A DNA stretch of 64,000 bases from Chloroflexi bacterium HGW-Chloroflexi-2 (GCA_002840735.1 PHBY01000008.1:62001-126000), one strand, 5' to 3'; numbered from the stretch's first letter, positions 8,854-17,572 are shown. Notes: generated by a model from the letters alone, not told the origin. Program-made: numbers and translations.

Positions 8854-8875
8854 CAATATAATATAAACGTATAAC
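8846..8875 (+). promoter_or_regulatory. Predicted sigma-70-type promoter for the sulfur-relay cassette
   Basis: TTGCAC (8846-8851) and TATAAC (8870-8875) are separated by 18 bases. The flanking DNA is very AT-rich, with several ATAACA repeats up to the start codon at 8908. The -35 element falls inside the Rex-like palindrome. Confidence 0.45.
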
Positions 8876-8907
8876 ATTATATAACATGATATAGCAAAGT
8901 ATAACAA

Positions 8908-9651
8908 ATGGAAAACTTTCTAACAACGAAACAGGTACAGGATTTATTCAAAATCGACCGCATAACAGTCTATCGTATGTTGGGGGATGGAAGGTTGAAA
9001 GGCGTTAAAATCGGCAATCAATGGCGATTTCCACAAAGGGAAGTTGAAAAATTATTAAGCGGTGAAACCATTGAACTGCCGATTGTCAATGAGTCTGATT
9101 CAATTTTTCCAATTCATTGTGTTCAAACCATTCAGGATTTATTTACCTCCGTGAGTCATTACAGTGCTGTCATTATTGACCAAAAAGGGGAGAAAGTTAC
9201 CCAAATCAGCCAACCAGGTCCGATTTGCAAACTTTTATTATCGACGGAGAAAGGTCGAGAAATTTGTGAAGAATCCTGGCGGAATATTGCAGATCAGGCA
9301 AAAGTTCGGGAACAATTATTCACCTGCTATGCTGGATTGAAATATTTTGGATCTGTGATCCAAGCACAAAATATAAAGCAAGGCGTATTCCTGGCTGGGG
9401 AATTCTATCTGGATACCGTTGATGCAGAAGCAGAAAAAGAAATCTTGAGAGAGACGGTTCGGTTGTGTGGCATTGACGAACAGGAAATTATGAATGCTTA
9501 TCAGAAAGTTCCACATTTATCACAGGCAGAACAACTGCATCTGTCAGCACAGCCAGCAGCAGCAGCCAATGCTGTCGAAAGTATCTTAAATGAACGCAGC
9601 GCTTTTATGGAGCGTTTACAACAAATTGCAAGCCTAACACAAAAATTATGA
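8908..9651 (+). CDS. Excisionase-type HTH plus PocR sensory domain regulator
   Basis: The 247-residue protein starts with an excisionase/MerR-like helix-turn-helix at residues 4-50 (FLTTKQVQDLFKIDRITVYR, then RFPQREVEKLL). From about residue 65 to 195 it has a PocR-type sensory domain with conserved cysteines in PICKLLLS, REICEESW and FTCYAGL. PocR domains bind small ligands and are common in regulators of anaerobic metabolism; the cysteines may also bind metal or sense redox. It is the first gene of the cassette, 11 bases before the flavoprotein gene. It probably controls its own operon, perhaps through the palindromes upstream. The ligand is unknown. Confidence 0.88.
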   Translation: MENFLTTKQVQDLFKIDRITVYRMLGDGRLKGVKIGNQWRFPQREVEKLLSGETIELPIVNESDSIFPIHCVQTIQDLFTSVSHYSAVIIDQKGEKVTQISQPGPICKLLLSTEKGREICEESWRNIADQAKVREQLFTCYAGLKYFGSVIQAQNIKQGVFLAGEFYLDTVDAEAEKEILRETVRLCGIDEQEIMNAYQKVPHLSQAEQLHLSAQPAAAANAVESILNERSAFMERLQQIASLTQKL

Positions 9652-9662
9652 GGAGCTAAGGA

Positions 9663-10919
9663 ATGAAGAAAATTGTAATTTTAGGGGCTGGAACAGCCGG
9701 AACGATGGCAGCCAATCATTTGACCCGCTTGATGGATTTGGATGAATGGCAAATCACGATTGTGGATGAAGATCCAATTCATTACTATCAAGCCGGGTAT
9801 ATTTTTGTGCCATTTGGGAAAGCAAATCCCAATCGATTAATGAAACAAAAAAAGAATTACCTCCCTTCGAAAGTGCGTGCGCTTCAACAAAAAGTCGAGT
9901 TGATTCAACCAGAGAACAACAAAGTCATTTTAGCCGACAAAACCATCCTTGATTATGATTTTCTGGTCATTGCTACTGGTTGTGATATTTATCCTGAAGA
10001 GACACCTGGTTTGGCTGAACATGAATGGGGCAAGTCTATACACTCATTCTATACCTTGAAAACAGCGGTTGCTCTGGAAGAGAAAATGCGCAATTTCCAG
10101 GGTGGGCGAATTGTCGTCAATGTCGTCGAAAATCCGATTAAATGCCCGGTAGCCCCGATGGAATTTTTAATGCTAGCCGATTCCTACTTCACACAAAAAG
10201 GGATACGCGACCGAGTAGAGTTGATTTACGCCACCCCCAATTCAGGTGCATTTACCAAACCAGTAGCTTCGAAGTTGATTGGTGACATGTTGGATCGGAA
10301 AAATATTAATGTTGAAGCTGATTTTTATATTGATCGGGCTGATCCGGACGCGAAAAAGATCATTTCTTACGATGAACGAGAACTGGAATATGACTTGCTG
10401 GTCAGTGTTCCTCTTAATAAAGGATCGGATGTAATCGGAAAGTCTGGTTTAGGAGATGATCTGAACTATGTGGCAGTGAATAAATCCACCTTTTTATCAG
10501 ACAATTTTGACAACATTTTTGTTCTGGGTGATGCTGCCAATGCACCAACCTCCAAAGCTGGGGCTGTTGCCCACTATGCGACAGAGATGTTTGTTGAGAA
10601 CTTCAAACATTATATTGAGGGTAAACCATTAGAAGAAAAATTTGATGGACACACCAATTGTTTCATCGAATCTGGATACGGAAAAGGTGTTCTGTTGGAT
10701 TTCAATTATGAACAGGAACCTTTACCAGGTCGTTTCCCGGTTCCTGGTATCGGACCTTTCGCTCTCTTACAGGAAAGCCGACTGAATCATATTGGAAAAT
10801 TATCCTTCGAATGGATGTACTGGAATATTCTCATGCATGGAAGAAAAGTACCATTGGCACCAACTATGAGCATGGCAGGCAAATGGACTGACTGGGAAAA
10901 ACGTTTCAATATTGCATAA
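9663..10919 (+). CDS. Sulfide:quinone oxidoreductase-like flavoprotein
   Basis: The 418-residue protein opens with an FAD-binding Rossmann motif (ILGAGTAGTMAANHL, residues 5-19). It carries the DYDFLVIATGCD segment and a second FAD segment, FVLGDAAN, typical of the FCSD/SQR group of pyridine-nucleotide-disulfide-family flavoproteins. A cysteine in NPIKCPVAPMEF corresponds in position to one of the catalytic cysteines of SQR, and another lies in HTNCFIESGYG. It likely oxidises sulfide or a protein persulfide and passes electrons to quinone at the membrane. Its tight linkage to DsrC- and DsrE-like genes supports a sulfur role. A good GAGGA ribosome site precedes the ATG. Confidence 0.9.
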   Translation: MKKIVILGAGTAGTMAANHLTRLMDLDEWQITIVDEDPIHYYQAGYIFVPFGKANPNRLMKQKKNYLPSKVRALQQKVELIQPENNKVILADKTILDYDFLVIATGCDIYPEETPGLAEHEWGKSIHSFYTLKTAVALEEKMRNFQGGRIVVNVVENPIKCPVAPMEFLMLADSYFTQKGIRDRVELIYATPNSGAFTKPVASKLIGDMLDRKNINVEADFYIDRADPDAKKIISYDERELEYDLLVSVPLNKGSDVIGKSGLGDDLNYVAVNKSTFLSDNFDNIFVLGDAANAPTSKAGAVAHYATEMFVENFKHYIEGKPLEEKFDGHTNCFIESGYGKGVLLDFNYEQEPLPGRFPVPGIGPFALLQESRLNHIGKLSFEWMYWNILMHGRKVPLAPTMSMAGKWTDWEKRFNIA

Positions 10920-10957
10920 AAAATTAAAAAAATATAAGAAATTAAGGAGTAATAATT

Positions 10958-11275
10958 ATGGCAACCAAAGTATTAGCAGGCGTAACAGTAGAAGTGAACG
11001 AAGAAGGTTTCTTAGTAAACCCAGCTGATTGGACAAAAGAGATTGCAGCAGAGCTGGCAAAAGAAGAAGGCATTGCTGAATTAACCGAAGCTCATTGGAA
11101 GGTGATCGATTTCAGCCGCCAAAGCGCTGGAACATCCGGTGCTGCTCCAACATTACGTGGTATCACCAGCGGATCCGGTGTGAGTACTAAAGAGTTGTTC
11201 TCTTTGTTTCCAAAGGGACCTGCCAAAAAAGTGGCAAAAATTGCTGGTCTCGGGAAACCAGAAGGTTGTGTCTAA
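10958..11275 (+). CDS. DsrC/TusE-family sulfur carrier with only the C-terminal cysteine
   Basis: The 105-residue protein has the DsrC/TusE fold signature from VEVNEEGFLVNPADW to the flexible tail KPEGCV. Cys104 is the penultimate residue and carries the persulfide in this family. The second cysteine of dissimilatory DsrC, 11 residues earlier, is alanine here (Ala93). The protein is therefore a single-cysteine carrier of the TusE-like class, able to relay sulfur but not to form the DsrC trisulfide by itself. It is preceded by AAGGAG and follows the SQR-like gene by 38 bases. The likely partners are that flavoprotein and the DsrE2-like protein. Confidence 0.93.
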   Translation: MATKVLAGVTVEVNEEGFLVNPADWTKEIAAELAKEEGIAELTEAHWKVIDFSRQSAGTSGAAPTLRGITSGSGVSTKELFSLFPKGPAKKVAKIAGLGKPEGCV

Positions 11276-11314
11276 TTTAGATCAAATTATAGTGAATAAT
11301 AGGAGATGGTAACA

Positions 11315-11818
11315 ATGGAAGAAAAACAAAGAAAAATGGTATTTATTTGTTCCAAAGGAACATTGGATATGGCATACCCGGCTTTGATCATGGGCTGGGC
11401 AGCCCTGGGTAATGGTATTGACGTTACATTATTCTTCACCTTCTGGGGTTTGGATTTGATTAACAAACATCGTGTTGACAGATTGGAATTAGCCCCAGTC
11501 GCCAATACCAGTATGAAAATGAGCATGATGGGGGTTAAAACAGGCAACCTGGGTATTCCGAATATCATAGGAATTTTACCAGGAATGACTGCCTTTGCAT
11601 CTAAAATTATGCGTGACACAATTGCTGATCTGGATGTTCCCCCTATTGGTGAATTCATGCAAATGCTGGTCGATGCTGGTGCGCATATGTATGGATGCAA
11701 AATGACAGTTGATATGATGAGCCTGACTAAGGACGATTTTATTCCCGGTGTGGAAGACATTGTTACCGCTGCTGAATTTATCGATATGACAGAAGGCGCT
11801 CAAATTATCTTCATATAA
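11315..11818 (+). CDS. DsrE2/DsrE-F-H-like sulfurtransferase protein
   Basis: I choose the ATG at 11315 because AGGAG lies at 11301-11305; an ATG at 11306 is immediately after that ribosome site. The 167-residue protein matches the DsrE2-like branch of the DsrE/F/H fold, with FICSKGTLDMAYPALIMG near the N terminus. A conserved cysteine occurs in HMYGCKMTVDMM, near residue 127, and would carry the persulfide. It probably exchanges sulfur with the DsrC-like protein encoded 39 bases upstream. It is the last gene of the cassette and is followed by a strong terminator. Some DsrE2 proteins are membrane-associated; this one looks mostly soluble with hydrophobic stretches. Confidence 0.9.
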   Translation: MEEKQRKMVFICSKGTLDMAYPALIMGWAALGNGIDVTLFFTFWGLDLINKHRVDRLELAPVANTSMKMSMMGVKTGNLGIPNIIGILPGMTAFASKIMRDTIADLDVPPIGEFMQMLVDAGAHMYGCKMTVDMMSLTKDDFIPGVEDIVTAAEFIDMTEGAQIIFI

Positions 11819-11839
11819 TTCAAATTTCTTGATCTAAAC

Positions 11840-11889
11840 AGGTGATTATGATGCCAAACATGGTTTCATAATCACCTTTATTTTTTTTT
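11840..11889 (+). terminator. Strong intrinsic terminator of the sulfur-relay cassette
   Basis: AGGTGATTATGA (11840-11851) pairs perfectly with TCATAATCACCT (11866-11877), and TTTATTTTTTTTT follows. It lies 22 bases after the DsrE2-like stop codon. Confidence 0.92.
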
Positions 11890-11998
11890 CTGTCCTGGCA
11901 TGAATCTGGCAACTTAATACAGAAATTCCTGTGTTTTGAACGGTTATGGTTTTATAATTAGCCAGTAATCGGTACAGAATCGAACTGAGAGTGAACAT

Positions 11999-13111
11999 TT
12001 GAATAATTTCTATAATAATCAAAAAAATACTCAATTTCGAAGAAGGGTAATGCATCCAGCCAATGGAAACAATTGGTCTGGTCAGTCGATGGCAAGACCA
12101 GTTGCACCGAAGAAAAGCAGTCAATTTAAAATTCCAATTCCTAAGTTTAATGGACGCATGCCAAAATTTAAGTTCAAATTCAATCTCACCACCATTCTAG
12201 GCGCATTATTTATATTTTTTGCTTGCCTGACCATGATCACAACTCTGATCGCTGTAGCACAACATTTTTCCAGTGACAAAAAAGCTGTAGCTGCCAGCCT
12301 GGACGAAGAAAATATTCCTGTTATGGTGACGCCTAATTTCAGTAACCAGATCAAGATCCTCTTACTGGGTTCTGATCTGCGACCCAACGATGGTAGTTTT
12401 CGCACAGATGCCATCATGATGGTTGTACTCGACCCGGATTTGATGCAGATTAATGTAGTTTCATTTCCCCGAGATTTATGGGTACAGGTACCCAGCTTAT
12501 GGGAGATGAAAATCAATCAGGTATTTCAATTGGGTGGGTTTGAAGCAACCGCAGAAATGTTTGCAGCGAACTTCGGCATTCGACCAGATTATTATGTGAT
12601 GACCAATTTCAACGGTTTTACGCAATTTATTGATAATCGTGGAGGTTTGGAAGTTAATATAGCCTCTGATTTTTCTGACCGGTGTGATCTGCCATTACAG
12701 GATGCCAATGGAGATTGCTATGTTCAGCAGGGTACAATGCATATGGATGGACCAACTGCACTCTGGTATGTGCGTGCGCGTGCTTCGTCCAATGACATAG
12801 ACCGTAATCGCCGTGAACAGGAAGTGCTGTATGCATTAGCGAAAAAAATGGTCAGTTTTCAGTCGATCACAAAATTATCCCAGATGAAGGATGAAATCCA
12901 GGATAATGTTGAAACCAACATGACTATCGAACAAGCTGTCAAATTAATGCCGTTTGTAGCCATGGTTTTGAACCAACCTGAAAAGATCAATTCAATTGCC
13001 ATTGGAGAGGATCATGCCTATCCATCCTGGTCATGGGATGGTATGTGGATTTTATTGCCTGACATTGAAGCAATTCAAAACTTATTACGGGAAGCTGGAA
13101 TAAAACTCTAA
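11999..13111 (+). CDS. LytR-CpsA-Psr (LCP) family cell-wall protein
   Basis: The 370-residue product has a basic cytoplasmic N terminus and one membrane anchor at about 62-90 (LTTILGALFIFFACLTMITT). An extracellular LCP domain follows from about residue 120. It contains LLLGSDLRPNDGSFRTDAIM and INVVSFPRDLWVQVP, matching the conserved Arg/Asp residues that bind polyprenyl pyrophosphate, and a later RNRREQEVL. LCP proteins attach glycopolymers to the envelope. The TTG start at 11999 is uncertain; an ATG at 12050 would remove 17 basic residues. It is monocistronic and ends at a strong terminator. Confidence 0.9.
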   Translation: MNNFYNNQKNTQFRRRVMHPANGNNWSGQSMARPVAPKKSSQFKIPIPKFNGRMPKFKFKFNLTTILGALFIFFACLTMITTLIAVAQHFSSDKKAVAASLDEENIPVMVTPNFSNQIKILLLGSDLRPNDGSFRTDAIMMVVLDPDLMQINVVSFPRDLWVQVPSLWEMKINQVFQLGGFEATAEMFAANFGIRPDYYVMTNFNGFTQFIDNRGGLEVNIASDFSDRCDLPLQDANGDCYVQQGTMHMDGPTALWYVRARASSNDIDRNRREQEVLYALAKKMVSFQSITKLSQMKDEIQDNVETNMTIEQAVKLMPFVAMVLNQPEKINSIAIGEDHAYPSWSWDGMWILLPDIEAIQNLLREAGIKL

Positions 13112-13141
13112 AAATCAGGTTTAGCGTTTTATCTTCATGCT

Positions 13142-13178
13142 GTTCTCAGAGGATGCAAGTTCTCTGAGAACTTTTTTT
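13142..13178 (+). terminator. Strong intrinsic terminator after the LCP gene
   Basis: GTTCTCAGAG (13142-13151) pairs with CTCTGAGAAC (13162-13171), followed by seven T residues. Its position argues against any gene starting at the ATG at 13137. Confidence 0.93.
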
Positions 13179-13241
13179 CTCCAACTGAATTATCATCGTC
13201 TGAATGCTATAATAACCAAAATAAAATTCGAGGTATTAATC

Positions 13242-13865
13242 GTGTTTCTTACTCTGATTGGGATGTCTGGCACAGGAAAATCTTACTGGTCGAAAAAACT
13301 TGAATCGCAAGGTTTCAAACGTTTTGGGTGTGATGATTTGATTACAGTTCATCTGGCTGAGCAACTCGGATATATCGAACCCGAAGAGTTTGATATGCAT
13401 CAGTGGGTCGGATATCCGGATGAAGAAACCCATATTTCCCGCGCTCAGCAATATTTAGACGCTGAAAAAGAAGTATTGAACGAGATCATTGATTACCTGA
13501 ACAAAGCTGGCGAACATGAAAACATCGTTATTGATTCTACCGGCAGTGTTATCTACATGCCAGAGGAAATTCTGGATACGTTAAGTCAATTGACCAGGAT
13601 TGTTTATCTCGATTTAACTTCACAGGATTTTGATCGTATGTTGCAATTCTATCTTGAAAATCCGGTTGCCATCATCTGGAATAATTACTTTCTGCCTAAC
13701 CCAACAGAATCACGTTCTCAAACCTTTGCCCGTTGTTATCCGCAATTGATCAAATCAAGAGAACAAAAATATAACGAATTGGCTCATCTCACAATTCCAC
13801 CTGCTTTGCATCGCGCATCCGATGCTTCGGTGGAGAGATTCTTAAGTTTCATCACAAGTGCATGA
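13242..13865 (+). CDS. Shikimate-kinase-like P-loop kinase
   Basis: I place the start at the GTG at 13242, after GAGG at 13230-13233, because an upstream ATG at 13137 would read through the terminator. The product has 207 residues. FLTLIGMSGTGKSYWSKKL is a Walker A in the style of shikimate/gluconate kinases, followed by FGCDDLI, which corresponds to their substrate-binding DD-x motif. NIVIDSTGSVIY would be Walker B and IVYLDLTS follows. The family is P-loop kinase, but the lid and substrate residues do not identify shikimate as substrate. No aromatic-pathway genes are nearby. Confidence 0.85.
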   Translation: MFLTLIGMSGTGKSYWSKKLESQGFKRFGCDDLITVHLAEQLGYIEPEEFDMHQWVGYPDEETHISRAQQYLDAEKEVLNEIIDYLNKAGEHENIVIDSTGSVIYMPEEILDTLSQLTRIVYLDLTSQDFDRMLQFYLENPVAIIWNNYFLPNPTESRSQTFARCYPQLIKSREQKYNELAHLTIPPALHRASDASVERFLSFITSA

Positions 13866-13871
13866 ATAGAA

Positions 13872-13905
13872 AAAAATTACAGCGGGAGTAAGTCTATTCC
13901 CGCTG
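13872..13905 (-). terminator. Intrinsic terminator, mainly for the SPFH operon
   Basis: CAGCGGGA (13880-13887) pairs with TCCCGCTG (13898-13905). On the minus strand the stem is followed by TAATTTTTTT, giving a strong terminator 25 bases past the SPFH stop. On the plus strand the T-run is displaced, so it is weaker for the kinase gene. Confidence 0.85.
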
Positions 13906-13929
13906 ATGTGCTTTTTCATTGTTTACAAA

Positions 13930-14832
13930 TTATTTTGTAGAGCCTGCAACAATCAATTGGTTTAGAAGATCACTACCCGGGGGGACCAGTGTCAATTTAC
14001 CATTGTTATCCAATAATTTCTGCATTTCCAGGATCTCAAACATGGCATTGGCAACATCTGGATCACTGGTTATTTGCTGCATGGCTTCTCCTACGATTTT
14101 AGGGCGAATAGCGCCTGCCTTCGCAAATTCTACGGCTGCCAGACGTTCAGCGGTTCCAGCGATTATATTTACCTGATTGGCGCCATCCTGTTTGATGGCG
14201 GAGGTGACCTGACGCAAGCGGTTGACCACTTTCTCTTCAATCTGGCGGATCATGCCGATATCACGAAAATGGACTTTCCGTATATATACCGAACCCAATT
14301 TATAACCCCATTCGTGTGAACGTGGCGTGACTTCTTCACGCACGGTCCGGCTCATCTGATGGCGATCGACCAGCATCTGATCCAATGGCATGTTACTCAA
14401 AGAACGTACCACAGCATTGCTAACGTTTGCTGACAGGGATCCACGCGGGTCTGCATTCTTGAACAGGTAAGCAACCGGGTCACTGATGAACATTTCATAC
14501 CAGATACCCACACCCATGGGTGCACCTTCCTCAGAATTGACCGGATTACTGCGTAAATATTGTTGATCGAGACGCATATCCAACACTTTACGACTACCAA
14601 ACCAGTTCACCAGGAATGCACCTGGACCGATCTTGAAAGGCAGGATGTGAATGCCGGGTTCTTTCAGAATCCCAATAACTTTGCCAAACAGGATAAATAC
14701 TTGAGAGGTACCTTCATTAACGATGGTGTAAAAACCCAGCAGACGAACGAACAATAATAAGAGTGGCATCAAAAACCACATGGCGAAGAATGTTATTCCA
14801 GCTGCAACCATCATTTGTAAAAATGGACTCAT
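13930..14832 (-). CDS. SPFH/Band 7 domain membrane protein
   Basis: The 300-residue protein has an N-terminal membrane segment (residues 5-33) and then a Band 7/SPFH domain, about 40-230, containing IHILPFKIGPGAF and GVGIWYEMFISDPVAYLFKN. A helical Ala- and Glu-rich region precedes the C terminus. SPFH proteins form ring-like scaffolds in the membrane and often modulate proteases or lipid domains. It overlaps the stop of the paralogous upstream gene by four bases (ATGA), with an AGGTGGAG ribosome site inside that gene. The two probably form a hetero-oligomer, like HflK/HflC. Confidence 0.9.
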   Translation of the reverse strand: MSPFLQMMVAAGITFFAMWFLMPLLLLFVRLLGFYTIVNEGTSQVFILFGKVIGILKEPGIHILPFKIGPGAFLVNWFGSRKVLDMRLDQQYLRSNPVNSEEGAPMGVGIWYEMFISDPVAYLFKNADPRGSLSANVSNAVVRSLSNMPLDQMLVDRHQMSRTVREEVTPRSHEWGYKLGSVYIRKVHFRDIGMIRQIEEKVVNRLRQVTSAIKQDGANQVNIIAGTAERLAAVEFAKAGAIRPKIVGEAMQQITSDPDVANAMFEILEMQKLLDNNGKLTLVPPGSDLLNQLIVAGSTK

Positions 14833-15809
14833 GACTCCACCTCCCTTACAATTTGTTGGGCATGCGAGAATAATCGTAAGCGCACATTTCGTACATAAGC
14901 TGCCAATGCTCCCGGACCACTGCTCTTTAAGATACGCAATTGTTCTGCCAAAGCTTTTAAAGGTTCCACTTCCGCCTGAGCGTTGAGTGTCTCAATCTCG
15001 ACTGCACGTTTGGACTGAACAATCTTTTGATCCGCCAGAGCTTGCGCCAGACTGATATCCGAGGACACCTGGTTGTGCGCGGTATTGATCGCGGCTAAAG
15101 CAGATTCAACCTCTGCTGGCGGGTCTATACCGGTAATGAGCGATGCATCCAGTAGAATTCCATAACGAGCGATGGATGAGCTGCATTCTCTTTCCATGTG
15201 ATCGTTCAAGTCCCTGAGATTTTTTCGGAGATCATTGATTGATACACCAGTCACAATACTCATTTCACTTTCTGGAATAATGGGACTATCCGGTGCTGCA
15301 AAGCTGGCAATTCGTTCACGCAGGACAGAGACAAAATATCCCATGACATGTGAGATCGGTTGTTTTACCCCGAATAAATAGGCATACAAATTATTCTCTG
15401 CAATCCGGTAACGGATCTGGCCAGTAAGGCCGGTGTTGAGTTGATCTTTCGTCACGGCTTCCAGGATAGTACCCCCAGCATTTGCCTTTGGTTCATCCGG
15501 GTCGTACGCCATGTTGATTGTCTGTGTTGCCACAGAGACTTTGTAAACCTTTTCCCAGGGCCATTTAAAATAGGGACCACCTGGTTGAATAACCTTTACC
15601 ACCGGATAGTTGTAACGTTTTTTATGTTCCTCGGTCAACATGTCTGCTAATGGTGTATTGATGGTAGTGTTGTCACCCATCCGTTCTGCCCGACCAAAAA
15701 CGGTTTTCACCGCGCGTTCATTTTGCTCAACAGTAAAAAATGAAGTCAGAACATAACGAAAAACAAACCATACACCGAATCCAATGAAGATTCCCAATAA
15801 TATACTCAT
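14829..15809 (-). CDS. SPFH/Band 7 domain membrane protein, first gene of pair
   Basis: The ATG at 15809 is preferred over the one at 15815 because AAGGAGAG sits about 5 bases upstream of the former. The 326-residue product has a membrane anchor (about 3-22), FFTVEQNERAVKTVFGRAER, and a Band 7 domain to about residue 250. A coiled, Ala/Glu-rich segment follows (LAQALADQKIVQSKRAVEIE), as is usual in stomatin/HflK proteins. FKWPWEKVYKVSVATQTINM is typical of the family. It is translationally coupled to the second SPFH gene. No FtsH-type protease gene is adjacent. Confidence 0.9.
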   Translation of the reverse strand: MSILLGIFIGFGVWFVFRYVLTSFFTVEQNERAVKTVFGRAERMGDNTTINTPLADMLTEEHKKRYNYPVVKVIQPGGPYFKWPWEKVYKVSVATQTINMAYDPDEPKANAGGTILEAVTKDQLNTGLTGQIRYRIAENNLYAYLFGVKQPISHVMGYFVSVLRERIASFAAPDSPIIPESEMSIVTGVSINDLRKNLRDLNDHMERECSSSIARYGILLDASLITGIDPPAEVESALAAINTAHNQVSSDISLAQALADQKIVQSKRAVEIETLNAQAEVEPLKALAEQLRILKSSGPGALAAYVRNVRLRLFSHAQQIVREVES

Positions 15810-16122
15810 AAGCATCTCTCCTTTGCAGAATCACAGATTGATTAATAAACAACAACAAGAATGGACTGAATAGAGTATACAATTCATAAATTTGATTATG
15901 CAAGTAGGTATATCAGGATTGAAAAACATTCTTGGAAGTACAACTTCCATCCACTTCGATCATGTTATTTCTTGTTAAGTTTATATAATAAGGAAGAACC
16001 CACTTTACAAAAATTATCCAAACCCAAAAAGGTATTATGTTTCGAATTGGTGTTGATCCAAAAGGCTGAAGATTGTGAAATTATGGAGAGAAATCCTATG
16101 CTAGCAACTGAAAGGAACATTT
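15810..16122. other. Intergenic region between SPFH and eut operons
   Basis: This divergent 313-base gap holds no convincing gene. A perfect 7-bp hairpin, TGGAAGT-ACA-ACTTCCA, lies at 15933-15949, and a TATAAT hexamer occurs near 15985, without a good -35. I see no clear EutV-type antiterminator pair and no cobalamin riboswitch core. How eut is regulated is not visible. Confidence 0.5.
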
Positions 16123-17559
16123 GTGAAAAGTGCGCATGAAATAGTCAGTGTCGGTATTGATATTGGCACGACTACAACTCAAGTGATCTTCAGTGAGTTA
16201 TCGCTGGTGGAGATCGCTCGTGCCGGGCAGATTCCCAGGGTTGATATTACTGATCGCAAAGTTTTGTTTGCGAGTGATATCGTTTTTACACCTCTTTTGG
16301 ATGCTGAAACCATTGATGCAGATCGCCTTGCCGGAATCCTGAAACAGGAATATTTACGTGCTGGTATCACTCCTGATCAGGTTGAAACCGGAGCTGTCAT
16401 CATCACGGGTGAAACGGCTCGCAAGAAAAATGCTGATCAGATTTTGACAGCAATTTCGGATCTGGCTGGAGATTTTGTCGTCACGATTGCGGGACCAAAT
16501 GTAGAAAGCATGATTGCCGGCCGTGGGTCTGGAGCAGCCAGCTATTCTCGCCAGCATTTCACCACTGTCTCAAACATAGATATAGGTGGTGGAAGTGCCA
16601 ACAGTGCTGTTTTCCGCCAGGGAAATCTGGTGGGATCGGCAGCCATGAATTTTGGCGGCAGGGTCATTGAGATAAAAGACGGGGTAATAACTTCAATCAC
16701 CCGCGCTGGAGAGTGGATTATCTCCGAAGCGGGAGTTCAGATGCGGGTGGGTGATCGCCCGCCCCTGGCAGATTTATCCCGCGTGGCGGATTGTATGGCA
16801 GATGTCACGGTTCATTTGATTGAAGGTACCACCTCACCACTGGCGGAAAAACTCTATCAAACGCCACCCAATCCGGTTTCTGGTGTGGGAAGACCAGTGA
16901 TGTTTTCCGGTGGTATTGGCTATTATTATTATTCCCCTATTGTGTTAAATTCGGTCGCTGATGTGATCCGACATGGTGATATTGGTCCCTTATTAGCTCA
17001 ATCCTTACGACTTCACCCAAAAATTAAATCATACCATGTGATTAAACCTGCTGAAACACAACGGGCTACTGTGCTGGGGGCCAGCTCTCAAACATTGACG
17101 CTTTCAGGCTCGACGATTTGGGCTGAACAATCAATCTTACCCTTAAAAAATGTACCGGTTATTCGTCCTGATCTATTCGGGAAAGAATTATCACCGCTGG
17201 TGATCTCGGAGACTGTAAGAAATGCACTCCGGCGTTGGGATCTGGATCTGGGTGTCGATCCATTTGCCATTTCCCTGGAGTTAGATTTAAGGATGGATTA
17301 TCCCCAACTGGTGCAGGTAGCGCAGGGATTGGAATCATTTGCTGCCTCATTACCTATCGGGCGACCTCTCATTGCGATCATTAAGCGCGACTATGCCCAG
17401 GTACTGGGTCAGACAGTCAAAGGACTGGTAAAGGAGCGACCGTTACTGGTGATTGACCAGGTTGGGCTGGAGGAAGGTGATTATATCGATATTGGAACGC
17501 CACTCATGGATGGGAGAGTGGTACCATTGGTGGTGAAAACGCTGATTTTTTACCATTAG
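16123..17559 (+). CDS. eutA: Ethanolamine ammonia-lyase reactivating factor EutA
   Basis: The GTG start at 16123 has AAAGGA upstream. The 478-residue protein is an actin/Hsp70-fold ATPase with the phosphate loop VSVGIDIGTTTTQVIF near the N terminus. The central segments NIDIGGGSANSAVF and VMFSGGIGYYYY are also typical. EutA removes damaged cobalamin from the EutBC lyase using ATP, restoring activity. It is the first gene of eutABCL, 13 bases before eutB, and its length fits the family. There are no regulatory genes such as eutVW next to it. Confidence 0.95.
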   Translation: MKSAHEIVSVGIDIGTTTTQVIFSELSLVEIARAGQIPRVDITDRKVLFASDIVFTPLLDAETIDADRLAGILKQEYLRAGITPDQVETGAVIITGETARKKNADQILTAISDLAGDFVVTIAGPNVESMIAGRGSGAASYSRQHFTTVSNIDIGGGSANSAVFRQGNLVGSAAMNFGGRVIEIKDGVITSITRAGEWIISEAGVQMRVGDRPPLADLSRVADCMADVTVHLIEGTTSPLAEKLYQTPPNPVSGVGRPVMFSGGIGYYYYSPIVLNSVADVIRHGDIGPLLAQSLRLHPKIKSYHVIKPAETQRATVLGASSQTLTLSGSTIWAEQSILPLKNVPVIRPDLFGKELSPLVISETVRNALRRWDLDLGVDPFAISLELDLRMDYPQLVQVAQGLESFAASLPIGRPLIAIIKRDYAQVLGQTVKGLVKERPLLVIDQVGLEEGDYIDIGTPLMDGRVVPLVVKTLIFYH

Positions 17560-17572
17560 TCTGAGGTATTGA

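Noticed and set aside
13137-13241. Longer N terminus for the P-loop kinase from an ATG at 13137
   Set aside because: The region contains the strong terminator of the LCP gene; GTG at 13242 has a ribosome site and starts the kinase fold.
15810-16122. Cobalamin riboswitch or EutV antiterminator upstream of eutA
   Set aside because: I could not find the conserved B12-box or a paired antiterminator motif; only one short hairpin is present.
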